This document shows positions 1 through 11,115 of a DNA stretch of 64,000 bases, one piece after another. The stretch is from contig CM064870.1 of NCBI GenBank assembly GCA_032719365.1, forward strand, positions 46,532,194-46,596,193, given 5' to 3'. Both the position numbers and the translations under genes were made by a program. Numbering within the stretch: position 1 is the first letter of the stretch; each line of letters begins with the position of its first letter. This stretch comes from Prinsepia uniflora (taxonomy: Eukaryota > Streptophyta > Magnoliopsida > Rosales > Rosaceae). Under the pieces are notes generated by a model. That model had not been told where the DNA came from. It searched no databases and worked only from the letters and a program-made list of their open reading frames with translations.

Positions 1-1124
1 GACTTATCCCAACACAGCACAATATTAACTGGATCCCATCCAGTCCATCACTCAACCACCACCGAATCTCAAGGACCGAACATACGTTCATCATGACGGA
101 GTCACACCCAATTTGTGGCTCACCGTCAACACTATTACCGACACTAGCACCAGCGCTAGTACCAGCACCCACACACTACCAGCAACACTAGTATCAGCAC
201 ACAGGCATCCATACTAGCATCAGCACAAAAGTACCAACCCCGCAAACATCCATACTGCACACCGTGTGCAAATACGACAACCCTGGATCTCCGTTCATAC
301 GGAACGACGATCCCGTACCTCACGACTATAGGTACCACTATGAACGTCCCCAAGTATTATGACCACACTGATTACCCTCGATAGCCAGTCATCTCCATAT
401 GACTTCCGACTAACTGTCATTGCTATCGAGATCCGCATCCACACATCACACCAATACCCGATCCAACACGGGATTCCACAATTTATCTCAGAACCGTATC
501 CGTACATCGAATCCCATAGTTCTGCCTAGACTCACCAGAGCCATCCACATGGTCATCCATGACCTCAGCCACTCGTCGCAGCACAAGTTCTCATCCACTA
601 GTCACAATTAAGGTTTACCTTTTTAGTATTAGGGTTCCACAATCACACCCTATGGTTCAACCGAACCAAACAGCTTTCCGTAATATAAAACCCACAACCT
701 GACCGACCCCGCGGTCTAGACATCGAATAGACGTCAGATCCAATCCTACCATCCCATCAACGTGGGTTCCACCACTAGGTCATCGGCCAACTCCGATGAA
801 CCAATATCCCTCACACTAGAAACCACCACAAGGGTTCACATTTTTGACCATTACTCACATGAGGTTCCCCGAAACTGGCTGCACCTAGCAGCACAACAAT
901 CCAATATCACATGACCGAACCGACGGTCCCACTATACCAGTTCACCACAATCAACCCCACTTGGGTCGAATCACATTATCGCACGGCGTATCGGGCCAAT
1001 CACACTCCATCCACTATCCAAACCCAAAAACTATCTATCAGGTTGATAACGAATTGCAGCCCAATGAGACATCACACCCTCGACCTGCGCGCACAAATAG
1101 AGCAACCGTGCTCTGATACCAAGT
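1..1124 (-). mobile_element. LARD internal domain, PBS-proximal part (truncated by window edge)
   Basis: This is the first 1.1 kb downstream of the LTR in the minus reading, identical to 6652-7775 and 13302-14425 apart from rare substitutions. It starts with the primer binding site and holds no recognisable protein. Around 130-225 there is a degenerate repeat rich in CACTAGCACCAGC-like units, also found in diverged form at 19371-19465 of the plus-strand LARD. This shows that the two internal domains are homologous. Confidence 0.85.
1110..1121 (-). promoter_or_regulatory. Primer binding site (tRNA-iMet type), copy 1
   Basis: On the minus strand the 12 bases read TGGTATCAGAGC, the standard plant LTR-retrotransposon PBS complementary to the 3' end of initiator tRNA-Met. 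It starts three bases after the end of the LTR. Identical sites lie at 7761-7772 and 14411-14422. Confidence 0.93.
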
Positions 1125-1719
1125 TGACAGGACCCATCCCAATCCCCCCGGGATTACCATGGAATGTGCCCTGCTCCCGTCCAACAAGGGGTGTCAGACA
1201 AGGGATAACCAAGAGCTACTGCCCAAACGGGCCATCCAGAGTGCGCAAGGACCGATGGAGGAGGTGTGCAATGTCCCAGTCTCTGCTGCAATCGCATCCG
1301 TAATCAACCTGAAGGGCATTAAAACCAAAAGCTGTGAGTGGACAAAAACCAATAAGTTTACCAAATACATTTATAAGACATTTATGCCCTCCAATAAAAA
1401 CGTATGCATGCCACCAAAAACCAGTAACCAAAACGTTTGCTCAACCGAGCCATTAGGGCCTTAGCCCGAAAACCGTTAACCAAAAACCAAGTGTGGGAAC
1501 TCAGCCCAAAACCGTGGAATACCACCACCATACATATTAAAACCATGTGGGTCACCACCCACGACCATAGGTGAACATCAATTCAAAAACCCAAAACCAT
1601 TTAGGGTCCCCGACCCTACATACCATATCATAACCAATAATCCATTTTTACCACATAACACATATCCAACCAATAAGCCATTTTATTCATTAAACCATAT
1701 TTTACCATTACCATCACCA

Positions 1720-1856
1720 GCATCCCAGATGCTTAGCGTCCCAGACGCTAGACGTCCCTGACGTCATATCTCACGGTTTCATAAGCTACGCGTGCTGCCC
1801 GGGGTCTCTCCGGGTCCATATATCTGACATCCCTGATGTCTGACGTCCCTGACGTC
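1720..1856. repeat. Cluster of five short hairpins with CCCAG/CCCTG-type loops
   Basis: Five short inverted repeats follow each other: GCATCCCAGATGC, AGCGTCCCAGACGCT, GACGTCCCTGACGTC, GACATCCCTGATGTC and GACGTCCCTGACGTC. The loop stays nearly constant while the stems differ in paired positions. The cluster is repeated at 8371-8507 and 15021-15157. A related cluster in the other orientation is in the solo LTR near 62843-63002. Confidence 0.85.
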
Positions 1857-2153
1857 AATCATAGCAATCCTGCTCCTGAGTCATCATACGGTCCGGCTGC
1901 TCCGTATAATGACCCCTCGCAGGCAATGCACCGTGACTTCCCCAGTGTCCCAGACATCTGGAGGAGACCATCATATATCCTTGTATCCAGATGGTATATG
2001 GAAAACAGTTTTATTAAATCCTTTTATCACATTATTATCATTGGGCCCTGCCCGAAATTTCCATAAAACCACATAATTCCATTTAGGGTCCTTGACCCAA
2101 AATCACCATTATAAAACATAGGGTCCCTGACCCAAAATCACATTTATTATCCA

Positions 2154-2440
2154 ACTGGGCCTCATGCCCGATTTTATGAACCACTGGGCCCACGGCCCGA
2201 TTTGTAAACCAACTGGGCCCGCAGCCCGACTTATAAACCCACTGGGCCCACGGCCCGAATTCACAAATCAACTGGGCCCCTGGCCCGATCATATAACTCA
2301 AATGGGTCTCAGCCCGATTTCATACCAACTGGGCCCCTGGCCCGATTTCATTAACCAACTGGGCCCCCGGCCCGATTCTCAAATGGACTCCAAGTCCGAA
2401 ATTTCCAAAACAAGTGGGCCTCAAGCCCGAGTTCATATTT
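2154..2440. repeat. Minisatellite of about ten ~29-bp units, each a GGGCC...GGCCC hairpin
   Basis: Each unit is built as CTGGGCCC-NN-GGCCCGATTT plus an A-rich spacer. Most stems are GGGCC/GGCCC, but one unit near 2390 carries GGACT/AGTCC, with both arms changed together. Just upstream (2079-2150) there are two units with GGGTC/GACCC stems. Copies 2 and 3 lie at 8805-9091 and 15455-15741. Confidence 0.88.
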
Positions 2441-3931
2441 CCAATTTCAAAACCATTTCATCATATTATTTATTTAACCACAAACACACAAAACCACAAA
2501 TAAACCGTTAATCCCAATATACGTGAAATACGGAAAACACCTCGAAATACGTGCAACATATCCAAAATCAATGCTCACAAATACCATCATAGAAATCATG
2601 TATATAAACCATATAACACATTTAAGCATGCATAGGATTTATAAAACCAAAGTCCACTCACAGACCGTTTTAACCGTGTGCCTCGATACGCGTGCCACCG
2701 GCCCTCCCGGGCCACACCACTATCACCGGGACTCTCAATCCTGTCCAAATTACATTAGAGGGTTACTAACCTCATCATTAACATCCTATCAAAGTCCCGT
2801 AATTTTCCCGAATTGTTACTTATTTTTAAACTTAATTTAAAACCTTCGGACATCCCGAACACTATCGAGACGGTGTCCGATCGACCCGAAACCAATTCCA
2901 AAATGTCCGTTACATTAAATGGGACAGAAGTCATGTTGACCTCACCTCGAGATTCGTGTCCACGCGCCGCCACGCGCCGCCGTGAGTGGCTGCGCGTGAA
3001 ACTCACGCGCCTGCTACAGTGTCACCATCTAACCCGTATGTCTGGTAAACGGGTCCAGTGTGCCCGCGATACGACCCGGTTCCAAATCTGTCAATTCAGC
3101 CTTAATTACAACAATTGATCATTCCATTAGCTTCGTTTTAAGTTTAATTTAAGTTCTGTAACATTGATTACACAAGACCGTACCTACAACTCCACGATTC
3201 GATGATGAACACCAAGAACACCCGTCCGTTGTTCATCCTTCGAACCCCATCCATTTCGATCGATATCCTGAAATTGATTCAACCAGAAGCTTCCATGGAC
3301 TCCGTAGATCATTTCCCCCAACCCAATTGCTTCAATCCAGTGTTCAATCGTCACGACACAAACTCGAGCACCGTCACTGTTCATCAATGGAGGTCCATCG
3401 ATCTCGATCAGTTTCCTTCAATTGATGAACCCAGAAGCATCGTGGGATCATGAGAAGTAGTTTCCCCACCTCAATTGCATCCAACGAAGCCTCCAATTCC
3501 ACGACTCAGCTTCGAAATTTCAGAGACCTCCATCCTTCTGTTCTTCCTCAATTCGACCCCAATTACCTTCGTTCTTGTTGCAGATCGATTCGTGTTGATC
3601 CCAGAAAGCTGAATGTGAGCTCAATTTCGATCCTCACGGCCTCAAGTTTAAAATCCGAACTCTCCCCCCCCAAAATCCAAATCTTCGAATTTCAGTTCCT
3701 CAGCCTTCCTCAATCTCCCGTGTTTACCCAGTTGAGTTAGTCTCAACAAGCACTCAATTTTGCCCTCAAACCCAGTTAGAGAAAGCAGCAAACTCTCTCC
3801 AATTTGATTCCCCCATTTTGCACGGTTTGAAGAACAAAGGAGATTAATGGAGAAAATAAATATTAATTAATTTAATTAATAATAAAACATCATAATGATG
3901 TTTCCCCTAAGACAAGGATTCTGGTTTCAAG

Positions 3932-3957
3932 GGATGAGTGACACTTGTCACTCATCC
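3932..3957. promoter_or_regulatory. 26-bp palindrome upstream of a TATA-like tract (copy 1)
   Basis: The sequence is GGATGAGTGACA, two bases, then TGTCACTCATCC, giving 12-bp perfect arms. In the minus (element) reading it lies about 45-80 bp before an AT-rich tract resembling a TATA region. The same palindrome is at 10582-10607, 17232-17257, 20083-20108, 24888-24913 and 35468-35493 (one arm mismatch), in LTRs otherwise much diverged. A role in the core promoter is an inference from position. Confidence 0.7.
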
Positions 3958-4265
3958 AGGTGTACTGAGTCAACGGTCACTATTCAATATTATATTATTA
4001 TTTTAATCCCGGCCTCGGTTCGTTAGTTCGTTTCCTTGACCATAACGTCGTCGTCGGATCTCCGATTTCGGCATGCCGCCTGTCGTTGAATTCGTATCGA
4101 CGATACCTACGTAACGGTCCTTGGCCCTCGCCCATCGGACCTCCCGATCAAAAAGTCAACATTTGGCCCCTAATAAACCAAATTACCAAAATACCCCTCA
4201 ACTTCCGAACACCATAACTTTCTCTACGAATGTCGGAATCGAACGTGCCACCTGTCTATGAACTT

Positions 4266-4287
4266 GTGACGTCCCGAACTACGTCAC
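4266..4287. promoter_or_regulatory. GTGACGT-N8-ACGTCAC palindrome (bZIP/TGACG-like), copy 1
   Basis: The 7-bp arms each contain TGACGT, the core recognised by plant TGA/bZIP factors. The N8 core is also nearly constant. Matching sites are at 10916, 17566, 19743 (last arm base changed), 24549 (one arm base changed), 30985, 35134 and 60970. It is the best conserved block among the long LTRs and is followed in each by a conserved CATAGACAGGTGGCACG-like stretch. Confidence 0.72.
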
Positions 4288-4465
4288 GGTCATCAGTCAA
4301 AGTCCATTTGACCGTCCGAACAAAAAGTCAACATTTTGCCCACGACCAGGGGCAAAACGGTCATTTTGCACATTTTGTCCGATTCCGCCCTACTAACCAC
4401 CGTTCAACCTCGCTAATCAAGATTAGTCACAAAACTAATCCCGGAATTCGGGACGGGTCGTTACA

Positions 4466-4555
4466 ATCTTCCCTCCTTAATAAATTTCGTCCTCGAAATT
4501 CCAACCGATCTAATCTCAACGTACTTCCCTCCTTAATAAGTTTCGCTCTCGAAAC
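4466..4555 (-). promoter_or_regulatory. Duplicated polypurine tract module, unit 1
   Basis: In the minus reading, TTATTAAGGAGGGAAG occurs twice: directly before the LTR start and again about 55 bp upstream. Each copy is preceded by a small hairpin (ATTTCG...CGAAAT and GTTTCG...CGAAAC). The LTR-adjacent copy is the expected plus-strand primer. The same duplication is at 11116-11205 and, diverged, at 24281-24371. Confidence 0.8.
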
Positions 4556-7500
4556 TCGACTATCCTGATTCCACAAACACCTCGTGGAAAGTGGAATCGA
4601 CCACGCAACATGTGTACACCCGCACACCAACTACTTAGACAAAACTTGTCTACACCCAAACGTACCACTAGTACTCAAAACGCAACGATTACATTCGACC
4701 CCGTCGAATGACTGAAACTACTAGTTTCGAATTTGACACCACTTGTCAAATCCACCCTCTCGTTGACGCAACAACTCGACGGTTCCTTTCCCACTCCCAC
4801 TAGGAGTCAGCTGACCCCACTCAACAATCTAAGTTGACACATCCTGACAAACTGTCACCACACAGTTGTTGTCAGTCGAAAACTGACACTAGACTCACTC
4901 GTGGCTACACATGCCACCAACGTACTTAACTTAGTAAACGATTACCGACCTTTCAAACGACCTGTGTGTAATTAAACACATCGGAATTACCATGACCCAT
5001 TGCATAGTAATGTCCGGTCCACAACCAATCCCATGGTATCGGAACCAATCCGACTACCAACACGTTCACCAACACACCTCGGGTATATCCCGTATACCGT
5101 AACTAGACATCACAAGTCTACAAGGTATTGTACCTCGAACCATGTACGAAGTACACACATCTACCTAATAACCAGACTACAACCGCCTAGGTCATAGCCG
5201 AACGCGTTCCAACAATGGAGTACGTTTGCCCAATCCAGCATGAGACAAAACGAAACTCCACCCAACATCTAGTTCCAATTCCGAATCCAAATCCGCAATT
5301 TCGTAAGAAATCTCGGATCCAAACCCAGACATCACAGTTTAACTCATTTCCAAATCCGAATCCGAAATCATTATTCCGTAAGCTAGCATTTGGAATAACC
5401 ATTCCGTACCCAAACCCAGAAATATACTTTCAAGTTCCAAAATCGAATCCTGAATCGTCACCCAGATATTCGATTCCAAATCCCGAAATCTCGTTCACAT
5501 TTACCAAGACACACCAAAACCGAACCTATCGGTTACCCGTTCAATACACTTGATTGACTTCATAGGGAAGCCAATCCAACCTCCACACGTCTAAGGTTGA
5601 CAAAATTCAACTACCTTGAAAACCTACTCACCCGAGTAGAATACCCTACGGGCCCTTCGAAAAGAAGTTCAATCTCGTCATTTACGACTCACGTACCAAG
5701 GTAAGAGTGATATACTCTCCCCCTATCTGAATCATCAAGATCACGACCCAGATAGACACTGTGTCCCTGACAATAACGTCAATTCCTAGATCGCCACAAC
5801 GATCGACAACCGTCTCCCACAACTAGACAGATCAGTCAACGACGAGACACGTCGAGACTGCGGATTCTCACGGATTACCTTGTATCAGTCCTTGTCATTC
5901 CACCTAGGAAAACCAAGGATGATCCAAAATAATGACACCAATACTCATCCTACGTGGATGCAACAAAACTTACTGCACTCACCACGCCATGTACCCCAAC
6001 ATCGTCTGCCACCAAGCAGAAAATGAAAAATCTCGTTTACCTAATTTCGAACACGTAGCTCCTCCTAATGACCTCGCAACACACAAGAGCTCACCAACCA
6101 ATACACGCTCAACGTACTGGTAACTACAGTCAATGTCTGCCAGGGCAGAAAGCAAGAAGTCAACCCCAATGACTTCGGAATACCAATCACCAAAAACGAG
6201 CACCACTCTCGTTCCCCAATCACAACTCTCCTCGACACTAAGGTTCCAACCATGTTGGAAACAGACATGCTCCCAACAAGACGTCAAGTCTAACCACTAG
6301 ACTTCCTACCTCCTCAATTCACTTGGACAACCCCGTGTCCACAATCAATCCGTTATTGTTCCGTTCGCACATCCCGACCTTTACCGGTTCGACACTCGGT
6401 TTCCCAAGTCCTCAATTACAAATTCCTACCTTTATACCACTAATGGTTTTCCTCGTCTTTTCCAGTTTTAATCATTTCTATGTACTTTTTAGGAATATTT
6501 AAAAACATAAAATCGCACAAATTTTGGAGTTGCCAACAACTCCCCCAAATCCACCAATTATCATGACGTAGGGGACGTCATCCCAAGATTACTCAAGTCT
6601 CAATTACACCCTTTTTAACCCACTCCTTACTGGTTATCTCACCGCTATTGGGACTTATCCCAACACAGCACAATATTAACTGGATCCCATCCAGTCCATC
6701 ACTCAACCACCACCGAATCTCAAGGACCGAACATACGTTCATCATGACGGAGTCACACCCAATTTGTGGCTCATCGTCAACACTATTACCGACACTAGCA
6801 CCAGCGCTAGTACCAGCACCCACACACTACCAGCAACACTAGTATCAGCACACAGGCATCCATACTAGCATCAGCACAAAAGTACCAACCCCGCAAACAT
6901 CCATACTGCACACCGTGTGCAAATACGACAACCCTGGATCTCCGTTCATACGGAACGACGATCCCGTACCTCACGACTATAGGTACCACTATGAACGTCC
7001 CCAAGTATTATGACCACACTGATTACCCTCGATAGCCAGTCATCTCCATATGACTTCCGACTAACTGTCATTGCTATCGAGATCCGCATCCACACATCAC
7101 ACCAATACCCGATCCAACACGGGATTCCACAATTTATCTCAGAACCGTATCCGTACATCGAATCCCATAGTTCTGCCTAGACTCACCAGAGCCATCCACA
7201 TGGTCATCCATGACCTCAGCCACTCGTCGCAGCACAAGTTCTCATCCACTAGTCACAATTAAGGTTTACCTTTTTAGTATTAGGGTTCCACAATCACACC
7301 CTATGGTTCAACCGAACCAAACAGCTTTCCGTAATATAAAACCCACAACCTGACCGACCCCGCGGTCTAGACATCGAATAGACGTCAGATCCAATCCTAC
7401 CATCCCATCAACGTGGGTTCCACCACTAGGTCATCGGCCAACTCCGATGAACCAATATCCCTCACACTAGAAACCACCACAAGGGTTCACATTTTTGACC

Positions 7501-7760
7501 ATTACTCACATGAGGTTCCCCGAAACTGGCTGCACCTAGCAGCACAACAATCCAATATCACATGACCGAACCGACGGTCCCACTATACCAGTTCACCACA
7601 ATCAACCCCACTTGGGTCGAATCACATTATCGCACGGCGTATCGGGCCAATCACACTCCATCCACTATCCAAACCCAAAAACTATCTATCAGGTTGATAA
7701 CGAATTGCAGCCCAATGAGACATCACACCCTCGACCTGCGCGCACAAATAGAGCAACCGT

Positions 7761-7772
7761 GCTCTGATACCA
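7761..7772 (-). promoter_or_regulatory. Primer binding site, copy 2
   Basis: TGGTATCAGAGC on the minus strand, three bases after the LTR end, as in copy 1. Confidence 0.92.
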
Positions 7773-7775
7773 AGT

Positions 7776-10700
7776 TGACAGGACCCATCCCAATCCCCCC
7801 GGGATTACCATGGAATGTGCCCTGCTCCCGTCCAACAAGGGGTGTCAGACAAGGGATAACCAAGAGCTACTGCCCAAACGGGCCATCCAGAGTGCGCAAG
7901 GACCGATGGAGGAGGTGTGCAATGTCCCAGTCTCTGCTGCAATCGCATCCGTAATCAACCTGAAGGGCATTAAAACCAAAAGCTGTGAGTGGACAAAAAC
8001 CAATAAGTTTACCAAATACATTTATAAGACATTTATGCCCTCCAATAAAAACGTATGCATGCCACCAAAAACCAGTAACCAAAACGTTTGCTCAACCGAG
8101 CCATTAGGGCCTTAGCCCGAAAACCGTTAACCAAAAACCAAGTGTGGGAACTCAGCCCAAAACCGTGGAATACCACCACCATACATATTAAAACCATGTG
8201 GGTCACCACCCACGACCATAGGTGAACATCAATTCAAAAATCCAAAACCATTTAGGGTCCCCGACCCTACATACCATATCATAACCAATAATCCATTTTT
8301 ACCACATAACACATATCCAACCAATAAGCCATTTTATTCATTAAACCATATTTTACCATTACCATCACCAGCATCCCAGATGCTTAGCGTCCCAGACGCT
8401 AGACGTCCCTGACGTCATATCTCACGGTTTCATAAGCTACGCGTGCTGCCCGGGGTCTCTCCGGGTCCATATATCTGACATCCCTGATGTCTGACGTCCC
8501 TGACGTCAATCATAGCAATCCTGCTCCTGAGTCATCATACGGTCCGGCTGCTCCGTATAATGACCCCTCGCAGGCAATGCACCGTGACTTCCCCAGTGTC
8601 CCAGACATCTGGAGGAGACCATCATATATCCTTGTATCCAGATGGTATATGGAAAACAGTTTTATTAAATCCTTTTATCACATTATTATCATTGGGCCCT
8701 GCCCGAAATTTCCATAAAACCACATAATTCCATTTAGGGTCCTTGACCCAAAATCACCATTATAAAACATAGGGTCCCTGACCCAAAATCACATTTATTA
8801 TCCAACTGGGCCTCATGCCCGATTTTATGAACCACTGGGCCCACGGCCCGATTTGTAAACCAACTGGGCCCGCAGCCCGACTTATAAACCCACTGGGCCC
8901 ACGGCCCGAATTCACAAATCAACTGGGCCCCTGGCCCGATCATATAACTCAAATGGGTCTCAGCCCGATTTCATACCAACTGGGCCCCTGGCCCGATTTC
9001 ATTAACCAACTGGGCCCCCGGCCCGATTCTCAAATGGACTCCAAGTCCGAAATTTCCAAAACAAGTGGGCCTCAAGCCCGAGTTCATATTTCCAATTTCA
9101 AAACCATTTCATCATATTATTTATTTAACCACAAACACACAAAACCACAAATAAACCGTTAATCCCAATATACGTGAAATACGGAAAACACCTCGAAATA
9201 CGTGCAACATATCCAAAATCAATGCTCACAAATACCATCATAGAAATCATGTATATAAACCATATAACACATTTAAGCATGCATAGGATTTATAAAACCA
9301 AAGTCCACTCACAGACCGTTTTAACCGTGTGCCTCGATACGCATGCCACCGGCCCTCCCGGGCCACACCACTATCACCGGGACTCTCAATCCTGTCCAAA
9401 TTACATTAGAGGGTTACTAACCTCATCATTAACATCCTATCAAAGTCCCGTAATTTTCCCGAATTGTTACTTATTTTTAAACTTAATTTAAAACCTTCGG
9501 ACATCCCGAACACTATCGAGACGGTGTCCGATCGACCCGAAACCAATTCCAAAATGTCCGTTACATTAAATGGGACAGAAGTCATGTTGACCTCACCTCG
9601 AGATTCGTGTCCACGCGCCGCCACGCGCCGCCGTGAGTGGCTGCGCGTGAAACTCACGCGCCTGCTACAGTGTCACCATCTAACCCGTATGTCTGGTAAA
9701 CGGGTCCAGTGTGCCCGCGATACGACCCGGTTCCAAATCTGTCAATTCAGCCTTAATTACAACAATTGATCATTCCATTAGCTTCGTTTTAAGTTTAATT
9801 TAAGTTCTGTAACATTGATTACACAAGACCGTACCTACAACTCCACGATTCGATGATGAACACCAAGAACACCCGTCCGTTGTTCATCCTTCGAACCCCA
9901 TCCATTTCGATCGATATCCTGAAATTGATTCAACCAGAAGCTTCCATGGACTCCGTAGATCATTTCCCCCAACCCAATTGCTTCAATCCAGTGTTCAATC
10001 GTCACGACACAAACTCGAGCACCGTCACTGTTCATCAATGGAGGTCCATCGATCTCGATCAGTTTCCTTCAATTGATGAACCCAGAAGCATCGTGGGATC
10101 ATGAGAAGTAGTTTCCCCACCTCAATTGCATCCAACGAAGCCTCCAATTCCACGACTCAGCTTCGAAATTTCAGAGACCTCCATCCTTCTGTTCTTCCTC
10201 AATTCGACCCCAATTACCTTCGTTCTTGTTGCAGATCGATTCGTGTTGATCCCAGAAAGCTGAATGTGAGCTCAATTTCGATCCTCACGGCCTCAAGTTT
10301 AAAATCCGAACTCTCCCCCCCAAAATCCAAATCTTCGAATTTCAGTTCCTCAGCCTTCCTCAATCTCCCGTGTTTACCCAGTTGAGTTAGTCTCAACAAG
10401 CACTCAATTTTGCCCTCAAACCCAGTTAGAGAAAGCAGCAAACTCTCTCCAATTTGATTCCCCCATTTTGCACGGTTTGAAGAACAAAGGAGATTAATGG
10501 AGAAAATAAATATTAATTAATTTAATTAATAATAAAACATCATAATGATGTTTCCCCTAAGACAAGGATTCTGGTTTCAAGGGATGAGTGACACTTGTCA
10601 CTCATCCAGGTGTACTGAGTCAACGGTCACTATTCAATATTATATTATTATTTTAATCCCGGCCTCGGTTCGTTAGTTCGTTTCCTTGACCATAACGTCG

Positions 10701-11115
10701 TCGTCGGATCTCCGATTTCGGCATGCCGCCTGTCGTTGAATTCGTATCGACGATACCTACGTAACGGTCCTTGGCCCTCGCCCATCGGACCTCCCGATCA
10801 AAAAGTCAACATTTGGCCCCTAATAAGCCAAATTACCAAAATACCCCTCAACTTCCGAACACCATAACTTTCTCTACGAATGTCGGAATCGAACGTGCCA
10901 CCTGTCTATGAACTCGTGACGTCCCGAACTACGTCACGGTCATCAGTCAAAGTCCATTTGACCGTCCGAACAAAAAGTCAACATTTTGCCCACGACCAGG
11001 GGCAAAACGGTCATTTTGCACATTTTGTCCGATTCCGCCCTACTAACCACCGTTCAACCTCGCTAATCAAGATTAGTCACAAAACTAATCCCGGAATTCG
11101 GGACGGGTCGTTACA
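7776..11115 (-). mobile_element. LARD LTR, copy 2 (3340 bp)
   Basis: This is the same LTR as copy 1, with one C fewer in the C-run near 10314-10320 and a handful of substitutions. It is shared between the internal domains on either side: PPT at 11116 and PBS at 7761-7772. It carries all the inverted-repeat modules at the expected offsets. Confidence 0.93.

Larger units (their letters stand above)
1125..4465 (-). mobile_element. LARD LTR, copy 1 (3341 bp)
   Basis: In the minus reading the LTR starts TGTAACGACCCGTCCCG and ends GGGATGGGTCCTGTCA, obeying the TG...CA rule, with PPT upstream and PBS downstream. In element order it contains: the GTGACGT-N8-ACGTCAC palindrome (4266-4287); TTGAC W-box-like sites; a 26-bp palindrome (3932-3957); an AT-rich TATA-like tract (about 3853-3887); a GC-rich hairpin (2992-3010); CTGTGAGTGGAC (2652-2663); mini-hairpin arrays (2154-2440 and 1720-1856); the inverse 12-mer (1332-1343); and the tail. 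The ORFs inside are short and share nothing with known proteins, so I call none of them genes. Confidence 0.93.
4466..7775 (-). mobile_element. LARD internal domain, complete copy A (3310 bp, non-coding)
   Basis: It lies between PPT (4466) and PBS (7761-7772). Six-frame reading gives only short ORFs (the longest about 130 residues), none with gag, protease, RT, RNase H or integrase motifs. Around 5265-5500 there is a degenerate repeat of CCAAATCCGAATCC-type units. The same order of blocks is seen in the plus-strand LARD at 18132-24371, so the domain is conserved without coding capacity, as described for LARDs. Confidence 0.85.

Noticed and set aside
1110..1121. tRNA gene fragment
   Set aside because: The 12 bases are the primer binding site next to an LTR; no tRNA fold surrounds it.
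911..1464. ORFs of 101-130 codons repeated in all three array units
   Set aside because: They recur only because the DNA is repeated. They overlap the LTR end and PBS, and have no known domain or codon bias.
2154..2440. CRISPR-like regular repeats
   Set aside because: Units are degenerate, spacers are not unique sequences, the context is a plant LTR, and no cas genes exist.
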